Of a DNA stretch of 32,581 nt, positions 1 to 8,569 are shown piece by piece. Every line of letters begins with the position of its first letter. Position 1 is the stretch's first letter. Below the pieces are notes generated by a model, which worked only from the letters and a program-made list of their open reading frames with translations, made no database searches and was not told the DNA's origin. The position numbers and the translations under genes are program-made. The stretch is from Oscillospiraceae bacterium (GTDB taxonomy: Bacteria > Bacillota > Clostridia > Saccharofermentanales > Saccharofermentanaceae), in contig CACYRM010000009.1 of NCBI GenBank assembly GCA_902776845.1, forward strand, positions 1-32,581. The letters run 5' to 3'.

Positions 1-762
1 ATCGCGGGAGGCGCAAAAGGAATAGTTCTCGATGTCACCTGCGGTTCCGGGGCGTTTATGAAGGATTATGCGATGGCAAAAGAGCTTGCCGAAGCCATGA
101 TCAGGATCGGTAAACTCGCAGACCGTAAGACTGTTGCCGTAATTACGGATATGGATCAGCCTTTGGGCAGGTTCTGCGGCAATATCCTTGAGATGCAGGA
201 AGTTCTTGACACCGTAACGGGAAAGGGCGAAGAGGACGTTATCGAAGTTGTCACGGAGCTTGCTTACCACCTGATTACTATTGCGGGAAAAGAAGGGGGA
301 ATGAGCCCGCAGGTATTAAGGGAAGAGATCAGGGCAAGACTCTTTGACGGCACATGCTATGAGAAATATAAACAGCTTATAGAGTCCCAGGGAGGCAGTC
401 TTACGACTTCAGGGTCACCGGTCTATGTTGATAAGCCTTTTGACTGTATGCACGTCAATTCGCCTGAAAGTGGTTATGTCACGCGCATAAGGACAGACCT
501 GATCGGTCAGGCTTCGGTAATTCTCGGTGCAGGGCGTCTTAAGAAGACTGATACGATCGATTACGGAGCGGGAATCGGATTCTTTGCCAAAGTCGGTGAC
601 AGGGTTGAGCGCGGAGATTCACTGTGTGCTCTGTACCACGGCGAGAAATGCGAGATCTCCGAGGAACGCCTTTTCGATGCGATGGATCTTATCCTTGAAG
701 CATACGAGATCGGTCCTGATAAGCCCGAAAAGAAGCCTTCGATCTTGGGTGTTATAACTTGA
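1..762 (+). CDS. pdp: Pyrimidine-nucleoside (thymidine) phosphorylase, C-terminal part, 5' end outside window
   Basis: The reading frame is open from base 1, so the N-terminal part lies outside the window. It should phosphorolyse thymidine/uridine to the base and (deoxy)ribose-1-phosphate in cytosolic nucleoside salvage. Visible family signatures are the glycine-rich IVLDVTCGSGAFMK segment at the start and DMDQPLGR about 40 residues later, followed by the C-terminal PYNP domain around GYVTRIRTDLIGQASVILGA. Most relatives read DVKxGSGAFM; here the Lys is Thr, so this copy is slightly divergent. The frame ends at TGA 760-762, inside the promoter of the next operon. A purine nucleoside phosphorylase sits at the far end of the window, but the two are not adjacent. 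The family call is sure; pdp versus deoA cannot be settled from this part. Confidence 0.9.
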   Translation: MAGGAKGIVLDVTCGSGAFMKDYAMAKELAEAMIRIGKLADRKTVAVITDMDQPLGRFCGNILEMQEVLDTVTGKGEEDVIEVVTELAYHLITIAGKEGGMSPQVLREEIRARLFDGTCYEKYKQLIESQGGSLTTSGSPVYVDKPFDCMHVNSPESGYVTRIRTDLIGQASVILGAGRLKKTDTIDYGAGIGFFAKVGDRVERGDSLCALYHGEKCEISEERLFDAMDLILEAYEIGPDKPEKKPSILGVIT

Positions 763-786
763 TTTGTTCTGTTATTGCGATATAAT
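759..786 (+). promoter_or_regulatory. Predicted sigma-A promoter for ruvCAB-queH
   Basis: A -35-like TTGATT at 759-764 and a perfect -10 TATAAT at 781-786 are separated by 16 bp. The -35 overlaps the stop codon of the upstream phosphorylase gene. Transcription would begin near 793, upstream of the ruvC ribosome site AGGAG at 811-815. This also argues against the longer ruvC frame opening at 775, which would lie across the promoter. Confidence 0.65.
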
Positions 787-819
787 ACGAACAAATGTTT
801 ATGCTTTGACAGGAGTACT

Positions 820-1386
820 ATGGCCAACGAACCCGTAAAGAAAAGGATAATCGGTATCGACCCGGGCTACGCGATCACGGGTTACGGAATTATCGATAAG
901 TGCGGGAATAAGCTTGTTGCCGTGGATTACGGCGTTATTGAGACCAAGGCCGGTGTTGATTTCCCTTTGAGGCTTCTTACGATCAACGATAAGATCAGAT
1001 TCCTTCTCGAGCAGTATAAGCCTGACTTTATGTCAGTTGAAGAGCTCTTTATGGGACATAATCACACTACCGTTATTGGTACCGCGCAGGCCAGGGGCGC
1101 AGTACTCGTTGAAGCCGCGAGAGCCGGAGTTGAAGTGTATGAGTTCACGCCGGGACAGGTTAAGCTCGCGATCACCGGGTACGGCAAGGCCCAGAAAAAG
1201 CAGGTACAGGTAATGACCAAGTCTATACTTGGTCTTAAAGAAGTGCCCAAGCCCGATGACGCAGCCGATGCTCTTGCTTTGGCAATCACTCTCGCAAATA
1301 CGGGACTGGCCTTCGCCGGAAAGGCCGTATCCGGTTATCAGTACGGGCGTTACGGTTATTCAAAACGCAACGAAGGTTTTGTCTGA
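820..1386 (+). CDS. ruvC: Holliday junction resolvase RuvC
   Basis: This is the endonuclease that cuts Holliday junctions symmetrically after RuvAB branch migration. The 188-aa product has the RNase H-like fold signature: IIGIDPG near the N-terminus (catalytic Asp14), SVEELF (Glu74), and PDDAADALALAI near the C-terminus (Asp147 and Asp150), so all four metal-binding acids are present. I chose ATG 820 because AGGAG lies 4 bases before it and because the longer frame from 775 overlaps a predicted promoter and adds residues unlike the family. It is followed by ruvA after 39 bp and by ruvB, so the three resolvasome genes form one unit. About 20 residues at the C-terminus (after LANTGLAF) are Gly/Tyr/Arg-rich and family-variable. 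Confidence 0.97.
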   Translation: MANEPVKKRIIGIDPGYAITGYGIIDKCGNKLVAVDYGVIETKAGVDFPLRLLTINDKIRFLLEQYKPDFMSVEELFMGHNHTTVIGTAQARGAVLVEAARAGVEVYEFTPGQVKLAITGYGKAQKKQVQVMTKSILGLKEVPKPDDAADALALAITLANTGLAFAGKAVSGYQYGRYGYSKRNEGFV

Positions 1387-1425
1387 TAAGTTTCTGAATA
1401 CACATCAGCATTAAGGAGATATTGA

Positions 1426-2052
1426 ATGTACGCTTATATCAAAGGCACAATAGCAGAACGCAATGACCAGCAGATCGTTATCGAGAATAACGGGATCGGT
1501 TATCTTATCAACTGTCCTCTGGGGATCTCAGCTGAATTCGGCGGTCCGGGCGAAAATGTAACTGTCTATCTGTACCAGAGCGTAAAAGAGGACGATATCT
1601 CACTTTACGGGTTCAGTTCAAGAGACCAGAAGGAGATGTTCTTAAAGCTGATCACCGTAAGCGGTATCGGTCCCAAGGTGGCGCATACCATATGCGCTTC
1701 GCTGTCTGCGGAACAGATAGCCGCAGCCGTCATGAGCAATAATGTGGCGCTTCTTACAGGAGTTAAGGGACTCGGAAAGAAGACTGCAGAGAGGATCATA
1801 CTTGAGCTTAAGGATAAGCTTAAGGCACAGCTCGGAGCTTCTGCCGCTGTAAGCGCAGTGCCCGCTGCCGCTGCGGCTTCCTCCGGCGGCAATGCCGGTA
1901 TTATGCAGGATGCTGCCGGAGCTCTCGTTGTGTTAGGATATAAAGATCAGGAAGCAGCAGATGCCGTTGCGGCCGCGTATGAGGAGGGGATCGGTCTTGA
2001 AGATCTTATCCGCAAGGCATTAAAGGTTGCTGCAGGTAAGAAGTTCTCATAA
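1426..2052 (+). CDS. ruvA: Holliday junction branch migration protein RuvA
   Basis: RuvA binds four-way junctions as a tetramer and loads the RuvB motor. The 208-aa length is normal. It begins [12 protein letters not shown], typical of the N-terminal OB fold. The helix-hairpin-helix region reads VSGIGPKVA and later [21 protein letters not shown] at about residues 78-132. An Ala-rich flexible linker (about residues 138-158) leads to the C-terminal RuvB-binding domain with [17 protein letters not shown] at 1413-1418 is well placed for ATG 1426. It sits between ruvC and ruvB, 14 bp before ruvB. No odd features beyond the Ala-rich linker common in this family. Confidence 0.97.
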   Translation: MYAYIKGTIAERNDQQIVIENNGIGYLINCPLGISAEFGGPGENVTVYLYQSVKEDDISLYGFSSRDQKEMFLKLITVSGIGPKVAHTICASLSAEQIAAAVMSNNVALLTGVKGLGKKTAERIILELKDKLKAQLGASAAVSAVPAAAAASSGGNAGIMQDAAGALVVLGYKDQEAADAVAAAYEEGIGLEDLIRKALKVAAGKKFS

Positions 2053-2066
2053 GGAATAAAGAATCG

Positions 2067-3191
2067 ATGATGGGATTTAACGAACAGGAAAATGATGAAG
2101 AGCGGGTTCTGGGGAGACTCAGACAGCCCGGTGATACCGAGGAGAAGGCTTTAAGGCCGGTAACCTTTGATGAATATTCCGGTCAGACCAAGGTTAAGAA
2201 CAATCTTAAGATCTTTATCGATGCGGCAAAGAAGCGCGGTGAAGCTTTAGACCACGTTCTTTTATATGGTCCTCCGGGACTCGGCAAGACAACGCTTGCC
2301 GGCATCATCGCTTCCGAGATGGGTGTTGCCATGCATATCACGACAGGTCCTTCCATAGAGAAGGCGGGTGATCTGGCAGCTCTTCTTACTAACCTTAATG
2401 AAAACGAAGTCCTCTTTATCGATGAGATTCACAGGCTTAACAAGAGCGTTGAGGAAGTGCTTTATCCCGCAATGGAGGATTACTGCCTCGACCTCATGAT
2501 CGGCAAGGGCCCTGCTGCAAGATCGGTAAGGCTTGATCTTCCTCACTTTACACTGGTCGGAGCGACTACCAGAGCAGGTATGATATCCGCTCCTCTGAGA
2601 GACCGTTTCGGCATGATCCACCGTCTTGAGCTTTATGAGACCGAAGAACTTATGGAGATCCTTAAGCGTGATGCGGGACTCCTTGGGATCGCGATCAATG
2701 AAGAGGGTCTGCGCAATATCGCTTCCAGATCCAGAGGTACTCCGAGAATCGCCATAAGGCTTCTTAAGCGTATGAGGGATTTTGCCTCATATCTCGAAAA
2801 GGATGTAATTGATAAGGAAGTATCAGACTTCGGCCTTAAGGCTCTGGATATCGATGAGTTAGGACTTGACGCTGTTGACAGACGTGTCCTTACCGCAATA
2901 GCGGATATTTTCAAGGGCGGACCGGTCGGTCTTGAGACTCTCGCAGCCTGCACAGGTGAAGATCCTGTGACTATCGAAGATGTTTATGAACCATTCCTGC
3001 TCCAGAACGGATTCCTCGCAAAGACTCCGAGAGGAAGAGTTCTTACGTTAAGGGCTTTCGAGCATATCGGAATAACTCCTCCGCCTTCTTTTATCGCAGG
3101 TATGAAGAACAGTGACGTGGTTCCTCCCAAATATGAGAATATCTCAATAGAAGACTGGCAGAATGCAAATAAGGACGGTGAGAACAGCTGA
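2067..3191 (+). CDS. ruvB: Holliday junction branch migration ATPase RuvB
   Basis: This is the hexameric AAA+ motor that pumps DNA through the RuvA-bound junction. Walker A GPPGLGKT is at residues 68-75, Walker B LFIDEIHR around 118-124, sensor 1 is in VGATTRAG, and the C-terminal winged helix carries [15 protein letters not shown] and [14 protein letters not shown]. At 374 aa it is slightly longer than usual, with about 20 extra residues at the N-terminus ([13 protein letters not shown] before the conserved LRPVTFDEY) and a C-terminal tail after the conserved region. AAGGA at 2051-2055 precedes ATG 2067; the second ATG at 2070 is also possible. The stop codon overlaps the queH start (TGATG at 3189-3193), which implies translational coupling. 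Confidence 0.97.
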   Translation: MMGFNEQENDEERVLGRLRQPGDTEEKALRPVTFDEYSGQTKVKNNLKIFIDAAKKRGEALDHVLLYGPPGLGKTTLAGIIASEMGVAMHITTGPSIEKAGDLAALLTNLNENEVLFIDEIHRLNKSVEEVLYPAMEDYCLDLMIGKGPAARSVRLDLPHFTLVGATTRAGMISAPLRDRFGMIHRLELYETEELMEILKRDAGLLGIAINEEGLRNIASRSRGTPRIAIRLLKRMRDFASYLEKDVIDKEVSDFGLKALDIDELGLDAVDRRVLTAIADIFKGGPVGLETLAACTGEDPVTIEDVYEPFLLQNGFLAKTPRGRVLTLRAFEHIGITPPPSFIAGMKNSDVVPPKYENISIEDWQNANKDGENS

Positions 3192-3754
3192 TGGGGAAGA
3201 TGCTCCTTCACGCATGCTGCGGTCCCTGCGCAATGTATCCTTTGGACCTTCTGTTATCTGAAGGCCGAGATCTTGACTGTTACTGGTACAACCCGAATAT
3301 CCAGCCCCAGTTTGAATTTGACAGAAGGCATGAGAATCTGGAGAAGGCATGTGAACACTTCGGGATAAGACTTATTTCCGAAGGAACTGAATGCATGCAG
3401 GAATACTGGCTCTCCAAGACATATCTTGAAGAGTTCGGTTCCAGATGTGAGATGTGCTATGACATCAGAATGGACAGCGTTGCTAAATTTGCTTCTGAGA
3501 ACGGCTATGAATCTTTCTGTACGACGCTTCTTGTGAGCCCCTACCAGCAGCACGAAAAGATCGCTGAGATCAGTGATAAGAAAGCTTCAAAGTATGGTGT
3601 TAAGTTTGAATATATGGATTTCAGACCGGGATTCAGACAGGGTCAGGATATGGCCAGAGAGATCGGATTATACAGGCAGAAGTTCTGCGGCTGTATATTC
3701 TCTTTGGAGGAATCCAAATTCAGGGATAAGATCTACAGGTCTTTTGAATCGTGA
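3191..3754 (+). CDS. queH: Epoxyqueuosine reductase QueH (DUF208 family)
   Basis: QueH performs the last step of queuosine synthesis, reducing epoxyqueuosine to queuosine in the tRNA anticodon; it is the non-cobalamin alternative to QueG. The 187-aa protein opens [13 protein letters not shown], with the family CysCys pair at 9-10. The other conserved cysteines are visible as CEMC (86 and 89) and CGC (166 and 168), consistent with the iron-sulfur and second metal sites of the family. YNPNIQP and LLVSPYQ are also characteristic. It is coupled to ruvB by overlapping stop and start codons. Clostridial genomes often place ruvAB near queuosine genes (established knowledge). Its last 22 bases overlap the 3' end of rqcH on the opposite strand. 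Confidence 0.93.
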   Translation: MGKMLLHACCGPCAMYPLDLLLSEGRDLDCYWYNPNIQPQFEFDRRHENLEKACEHFGIRLISEGTECMQEYWLSKTYLEEFGSRCEMCYDIRMDSVAKFASENGYESFCTTLLVSPYQQHEKIAEISDKKASKYGVKFEYMDFRPGFRQGQDMAREIGLYRQKFCGCIFSLEESKFRDKIYRSFES

Positions 3755-5673
3755 CCTGCGGGCTCTTTGGCTTCGACGAGAACTGAATAATATCCTTCGT
3801 AGATAACCATTCCGGGCTTTGCTCCCGGGATCTTTTTTACATGTGAAACGGGGCAGTAGTCCACTTCGGCTTTCAGCTGGCCCGGTTTGGAATCTTCGGA
3901 AGTCATGTGCTCTTCAAGGATAATTGCCTTGGAGAAGAACGCGGCAAGACTTGCAGCCTCCAAAAAAGCGTTATCAGAAGGCATATCCTCATTAGGCTTT
4001 GTTTTAAGTATGACGTGTGTTCCGGGAAGCCCCTTAACGTGGAACCACCAGTCGTGTCTTGAAGCGGTGTGGAAGGTGAGCTGGTCGTTTTGGATATTGT
4101 TCCTTCCCGCAAGTATCTCGTAACCGTCAGAGGTCATGTATCTGCGGCAGGGAAGGGCTCTTTCTTTTGATCTGTCTTTGCTGCCCTTGAGGGCATTGGC
4201 TCTTTTTGCAGCTTCCCTTAAAGCCCTTGAGGATGCTTTGCCTGACTTCGCGACACCGACCATCTTATTAGGATCGCCTTTGCCGGCATTATTCTTTACG
4301 GACGCTGATCCTTTTCGAAAACCTGAATCACCGGAGATCTCGGCTCTTATCTCTTCATTGATCGCCGCGAGATCCTCCGGGCTTGAAGCGGCATTGACGG
4401 CGGCATTCAGAGAACGCAGATACTGGGCAGCCATCTCGTCTTCCTTAAGATAGTTTTCCGCAAGCTCCATTTTCCGCTTGGCTTTATGGAAACGCCTGTA
4501 GTAATCCTGGGCATTCGCAGAAGCGTCGAGCGAAGGGTCCAAAGGGATCGTTATCTCTTTCTGGGAAGCATCCGTATAATCTGTGAGCGTGACACTTGAA
4601 TCACCCTGCCTGATCATGTATTTGTAGGTGAGGATAAGGTCGCCTGAATGCTTCAGCGATTCGGCTTTTTTGCCTTCTTCAAGATCCTGTTCGTGAATCT
4701 CACGCTTCTTTATGACACGGGCGAGCGCGCTTCCTATTATCTGGCTTAAACGGTCGCGTCCTTTATCGAGAACAAGTCTTGAATCCCTTGCCTGATAATA
4801 CATATATACCGCTTCCGATATCGAGGATACGGGCTTTGTTTTGGCATATCCTTTGAGCTCTGCTATGGATGCGTCTTCGGGCTCGTTGTTCTCATCGAAA
4901 AAGACATAAGGTGTATAGGTCCTTTCAGTTACTGCGGTGAGAAAATCCTTTACGGAAGATATTAGTCTGGCCTTCTCGTAATCTGTAAGCATAGACAGGG
5001 TCTTTCTGTCATCGATATCAGCCCTGTCGGTAATATAGGAAGCCAGAACAGGTGAGAGACCGAGAACCGAGCCTACAAGGGCTTTTGCCACAGGGCGTGA
5101 TGATTCATTTTCTGTTACAGGAAGACTGCCTGCACAGGCGGCCTTAAGAGCGTTCTCGGGAGTGAGTTTATCCTGCGCCGGAGGATATTCATAAACACGG
5201 GCAGGCATGACTTCTCTTACGCGTGATACAGAGAAATCAACATGGATAGCGGAATCAAGTATCCTGCCGGACCCGTTTATAAGGATAAGATTCGAGAAAC
5301 GGCCCATAAGCTCTGCCGTGAGCGTATAGGTCTTGCGGTCCTTCAATTCATCGAATTTGCTGACAGTTATCTCGATAATCCTCTCATAACCGGGATTGGT
5401 AACGCTTTCTATCCTGGAACCTGCCAGGTACTTGCGCAGAAGCATGCAGAAAGAGGGCGGCATTGAAGGGTTCTCCAGAGTATTGTCGGCAAAACATATC
5501 CTCGGAGCGCCGGGATCTATCGAGATAAGGAGTTTTTTGTATCCGCCTGTGGATCTTATGTGGAGAATGACGGTATGCCTGTCAGGCATGTAGATCTTAT
5601 CCACACGCTTTCCTTCGAGTTCTTTATTCAGCTCGTCAGCGAGGAGCTGACAGGTGATTCCGTCCAGAGTCAA
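3733..5673 (-). CDS. rqcH: Ribosome quality control protein RqcH (NFACT/Rqc2 family, formerly FbpA)
   Basis: RqcH binds stalled 50S-peptidyl-tRNA complexes and adds C-terminal alanine tails that mark the nascent chain for degradation. The 646-aa product starts MTLDGITCQLLADEL. The NFACT-N domain includes YERII with Glu97-Arg98 at the position of the essential Asp97-Arg98 pair of Bacillus RqcH, then ELMGRFSN. A helix-hairpin-helix and charged coiled coil fill the middle, and the NFACT-R domain is at the C-terminus (SDGYEILAGRNNIQNDQL, then WWFHVKG and GTHVIL). Between coiled coil and NFACT-R there is a long Lys/Ser/Ala-rich linker at about residues 450-510. The start is TTG at 5673 with GAGGTG seven bases upstream, inside the end of the preceding gene. 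It is last in the minus-strand operon and overlaps queH tail to tail. Confidence 0.93.
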   Translation of the reverse strand: MTLDGITCQLLADELNKELEGKRVDKIYMPDRHTVILHIRSTGGYKKLLISIDPGAPRICFADNTLENPSMPPSFCMLLRKYLAGSRIESVTNPGYERIIEITVSKFDELKDRKTYTLTAELMGRFSNLILINGSGRILDSAIHVDFSVSRVREVMPARVYEYPPAQDKLTPENALKAACAGSLPVTENESSRPVAKALVGSVLGLSPVLASYITDRADIDDRKTLSMLTDYEKARLISSVKDFLTAVTERTYTPYVFFDENNEPEDASIAELKGYAKTKPVSSISEAVYMYYQARDSRLVLDKGRDRLSQIIGSALARVIKKREIHEQDLEEGKKAESLKHSGDLILTYKYMIRQGDSSVTLTDYTDASQKEITIPLDPSLDASANAQDYYRRFHKAKRKMELAENYLKEDEMAAQYLRSLNAAVNAASSPEDLAAINEEIRAEISGDSGFRKGSASVKNNAGKGDPNKMVGVAKSGKASSRALREAAKRANALKGSKDRSKERALPCRRYMTSDGYEILAGRNNIQNDQLTFHTASRHDWWFHVKGLPGTHVILKTKPNEDMPSDNAFLEAASLAAFFSKAIILEEHMTSEDSKPGQLKAEVDYCPVSHVKKIPGAKPGMVIYEGYYSVLVEAKEPAGHDSKDL

Positions 5674-5677
5674 GGTA

Positions 5678-6085
5678 TTACACCTCGTCTTCTGACGGGA
5701 CGCTGTCCGTATTCTTATTCTTCCTGCCCGAGAATACCAGTGTCAGTATTACCCATATGACAACGGCAATCAGTATCTCGAACCCCAATATCTTGAAGAA
5801 CATGTCATATTTGTTCCAGCTGATAAGCAGATCGATACCCGTGATCAGAATGACCGCGCCAATAAAGATAAGAGGCATAGCCGCTCTTGATGTCGCAAAC
5901 TTCCTGAAAAGGGAATCTGATTCCGGTTCCGGCTGCACAGGTGCGGAAGTCTTCCTAGAACTGCTTTTCGGGGAAGCTGAACGTGAAGTGTTCGCTGTCT
6001 TTGTGCGCGCAGTACTATTTGAGGAGCTTTTTTTCGAGTTCCCCGAAGCAGACTTTACCGAATGTGACTTTGCGGTATTTGCCAT
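5678..6085 (-). CDS. Small two-helix membrane protein, unknown function
   Basis: I do not recognise this 135-aa protein. Residues 1-58 are a low-complexity Ser/Lys/Thr/Asn-rich tail with almost no hydrophobic residues, likely disordered and basic. Two membrane helices follow, at about 70-88 (MPLIFIGAVILITGIDLLI) and 97-119 (FKILGFEILIAVVIWVILTLVF), joined by a short polar loop, and an acidic C-terminus (PSEDEV) closes it. The ATG lies two bases after the stop of the PRPP synthetase gene (TGATAATG), with only a distant AGGAG, so it probably depends on translational coupling. It ends four bases before the rqcH start, and its last codons carry the rqcH ribosome site. The tight packing supports a real gene; function is open. 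Confidence 0.8.
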   Translation of the reverse strand: MANTAKSHSVKSASGNSKKSSSNSTARTKTANTSRSASPKSSSRKTSAPVQPEPESDSLFRKFATSRAAMPLIFIGAVILITGIDLLISWNKYDMFFKILGFEILIAVVIWVILTLVFSGRKNKNTDSVPSEDEV

Positions 6086-6087
6086 TA

Positions 6088-7293
6088 TCAGCCGATGTTC
6101 TCTTTCTCCTTGAGGAGACGCTTGATCTTCTCGGTAGGGTTGATGAGGCTTGAGAGCGATGCATCGTGGTTGATAGCGTCAATGAGGAGCGCTACGAACT
6201 TGCAGAGGTTGACATCAGCATACCAGGGAGCCTGTAAGAGTTCGGGTCTTCTGTAGATAAGGTTCGTGGCGAATACCTTGTCGATGACTCCGTCCTCGTA
6301 TGCGGCGTTGAAGTTGTCGATACCTTCGGTAAACAGCGCGAAAGTAACAGCGCAGAAAACCTTTCTTGCGCCGCGCTCCTTCATCTCGCGCGCGATGTCG
6401 ATCATGGAGTCACCTGAAGAGATCATGTCATCAACGATAAGGATGTCCATGCCTTCAACAGATTCGCCGAGGAACTCGTGCGCAACGATCGGGTTTCTGC
6501 CGTCAACGACTCTTGTATAGTCTCTTCTCTTATAGAATGTTCCGAGCGGGACGCCCAGGATAGAAGCATAGTACATAGCTCTGCCGATACCGCCTTCATC
6601 AGGTGATATGATCATGAACTTACCGCTTGAGAATGAGAGGTCGGGTACCTGACGGTACATTTCCTTGATGATCTGATATGTGGTGGGAAGGCTCTCAAAG
6701 CCGGCAAGAGGAATAGCGTTTGCAACTCTCTCGTCGTGAGCGTCGAATGTGATGATGTTTGCGACACCGAGCTCATAAAGCTCTTCCAGGGCGAAAGCGC
6801 AGTCCAGGGACTCTCTCGCGTTTCTCTTGTGCTGACGGCTCTCATAAAGGAAGGGCATTATGACATTGATCCTTCTTGATTTTCCCGAGCAGGCAAGGAT
6901 AACGCGCTTGAGATCCTGATAGTGATCGTCAGGACTCATACGGTTGTCTGTTCCGAACATCTTGTATGTGCATGAGCAGTTCATGACATCGCTTACGAGA
7001 TAGAGGTCATGGCCTCTGACTGTATTCTTTACGACTGCTTTGCCTTCTCCGGAAGAGAACCTTGCGTTCTCAACGGGGATCCTGTAATCCTCTCTGAAGA
7101 AACCCGGATACGTATTGACAATCTGTTCCTTCTGGTACTCGGAACGTCTCTTGTTGAGATAGAAGTTGACCTTCTCCGTGAAATCTTCACTTCCTCTAAG
7201 TGCAATAAGACCGATAGGTCCTACCGGCGCCATGGGGTTGTCGCCGTATTGGTCGTAGCGGGAATAAGCTTTTTCGTCAGATGCTGATGTCAT
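6088..7293 (-). CDS. prs: Ribose-phosphate pyrophosphokinase, long clostridial type, active-site residues intact
   Basis: It makes PRPP from ribose-5-phosphate and ATP, for purine, pyrimidine, His, Trp and NAD synthesis. At 401 aa it is longer than the usual ~315 aa, with about 25 extra N-terminal residues and internal additions. Family elements in order: FSSGEGK (about 79-85), the ATP-site segment SRQHKR (Arg153, Gln154), DAHDERV (His186), the pyrophosphate loop SPDEGG (230-235), the flexible-loop catalytic triplet Lys255-Arg256-Arg257 in FYKRRD, and the PRPP loop VDDMISSGDSM (287-297). All key positions look functional. It is the second of two tandem paralogues of identical length, 35 bp after the first. 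I assign prs to this copy because it keeps the catalytic loop. Confidence 0.9.
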   Translation of the reverse strand: MTSASDEKAYSRYDQYGDNPMAPVGPIGLIALRGSEDFTEKVNFYLNKRRSEYQKEQIVNTYPGFFREDYRIPVENARFSSGEGKAVVKNTVRGHDLYLVSDVMNCSCTYKMFGTDNRMSPDDHYQDLKRVILACSGKSRRINVIMPFLYESRQHKRNARESLDCAFALEELYELGVANIITFDAHDERVANAIPLAGFESLPTTYQIIKEMYRQVPDLSFSSGKFMIISPDEGGIGRAMYYASILGVPLGTFYKRRDYTRVVDGRNPIVAHEFLGESVEGMDILIVDDMISSGDSMIDIAREMKERGARKVFCAVTFALFTEGIDNFNAAYEDGVIDKVFATNLIYRRPELLQAPWYADVNLCKFVALLIDAINHDASLSSLINPTEKIKRLLKEKENIG

Positions 7294-7328
7294 AATTGCA
7301 GCCTGCCTTTCATGCTTTATTTGATTTC

Positions 7329-8534
7329 TTATTCATTAAATTCATCGAAAACCTCTCCGATCCTTATCTGGCTTGCGAGATCCTGGAGTCTCGCAGTCGA
7401 ATTGATAAGGTCGTAGACTGATTCGTCTGAATTAAGTGCGTCTATTATCCTTGCGACATAGGGTATCATGTCCGCAGCCAGATACCATTCGCGTGATCTG
7501 AGTTCCTCAGGCGCATAGATGAGGTTAGTCGTGCATATGCACTTGAAGACACCGTCGATATAAGCTTTGTCGAATACATCAAGTCCGCCGGTGAACAGTC
7601 CGAAAGGAGCAAGGCAGTATATGTCCTTGGCGCCCTTGTTCTTTAATTTGTTTGCCGTACGGATCATGGTCTCGCCCGAATTGATCATGTCATCGATAAG
7701 AAGGATATCCTTGCCGGTGACATCATCTCCGAGGTACTTAAAACCCTTGACGACCTGGCCGTCCTGGTTGTGATAGTACCTGTAGAAGAAGCTCAAAGGC
7801 AGATTCAGATGGGATGAGTAAAAAATGGCCCGCGATATACCTGTCTCATCAGGGCTTACCACGAGCGTAGATTCCTTGTCCATCCTGATAGAACCGAAAC
7901 GGTTCAAGAGGGTGGAGGTCATCTTGAACTGACAGCGCGGCATCTCAATAGACATAAGCGGTACCGCATTCGCGATCCTCGCGTCGTGGGGATCGAAAAC
8001 AATAAGATTTGCAACGCCGAGCTTATAAAGCTTCTTGAGCATATCGGCGCAGTCATAGGATTCCCTGTGGGAATCGAGCTTTTCGCGCCTGCCCTCATAA
8101 ACAAAAGGCATGATGACATTGACTCTCTTGGCTTTTCCCTTAAGTACGGAAAGGATCCTGAGAAGATCCATATACTGGTCATCGGGAGATATTACATGTT
8201 TTCCCTCAACGAGGCTTATATCCATATTGTGTGAAAGGACATCGGTAATGACATAGATATCATGACCTCTGACGCTTTCTCCTATGGAAAACTTGCCTTC
8301 GCCGGTCTGGAATCTGATAAGTTCTGAATCGATAATATAGTTTTCCCTTGAATAGCCGGGATCGTTTGCATATATATTGCCGGGTTTCTGTGAACGGAGC
8401 TTTCTCTTGTATGAAAGGACCTCGGAAACCTTCTTTACGAATTCTTTGTTGGAAGTATGTGCAATTATGCCAATAGGACCGAAAGGTGCCAAATATGTAT
8501 CCTTATAGCCTGTATTGACATATAAGTCGCTCAT
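7329..8534 (-). CDS. PRPP-synthetase-like paralogue lacking the catalytic KRR triplet
   Basis: This is clearly a paralogue of the downstream gene, with the same 401-aa length and the same order of blocks: FQTGEGK (75-81), EGRREKL (149-150 Arg-Arg), DPHDARI (His183), SPDETG (228-233) and the PRPP loop IDDMINSGETM (280-290). The flexible loop reads FYRYYHNQ: Arg252-Tyr253-Tyr254 replaces Lys-Arg-Arg, and the stretch to the PRPP loop is four residues shorter. The Gln of the Arg-Gln ATP-site pair is Arg. Since the loop Lys and Arg are the catalytic residues of known PRPP synthetases, this copy may be inactive or altered and could act as a regulatory partner of its neighbour, as mammalian PRPP-synthetase-associated proteins do (inference by analogy). 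It is first gene behind the promoter at 8570-8597. The GGAGG upstream of the ATG is 13 bases away, rather far. Confidence 0.85.
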   Translation of the reverse strand: MSDLYVNTGYKDTYLAPFGPIGIIAHTSNKEFVKKVSEVLSYKRKLRSQKPGNIYANDPGYSRENYIIDSELIRFQTGEGKFSIGESVRGHDIYVITDVLSHNMDISLVEGKHVISPDDQYMDLLRILSVLKGKAKRVNVIMPFVYEGRREKLDSHRESYDCADMLKKLYKLGVANLIVFDPHDARIANAVPLMSIEMPRCQFKMTSTLLNRFGSIRMDKESTLVVSPDETGISRAIFYSSHLNLPLSFFYRYYHNQDGQVVKGFKYLGDDVTGKDILLIDDMINSGETMIRTANKLKNKGAKDIYCLAPFGLFTGGLDVFDKAYIDGVFKCICTTNLIYAPEELRSREWYLAADMIPYVARIIDALNSDESVYDLINSTARLQDLASQIRIGEVFDEFNE

Positions 8535-8569
8535 GGCAAACTGAGATCCTCCGCTTAAAGATTAATTAA

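Noticed and set aside
775..819. In-frame N-terminal extension of RuvC from ATG 775
   Set aside because: It overlaps the predicted promoter (TATAAT at 781) and lacks a ribosome site; ATG 820 has AGGAG and gives the family's normal start.
5597..5605. TTATCCACA, a perfect DnaA box
   Set aside because: It is single, lies inside the rqcH coding sequence and has no further boxes or A+T-rich region near it, so it is not an origin.
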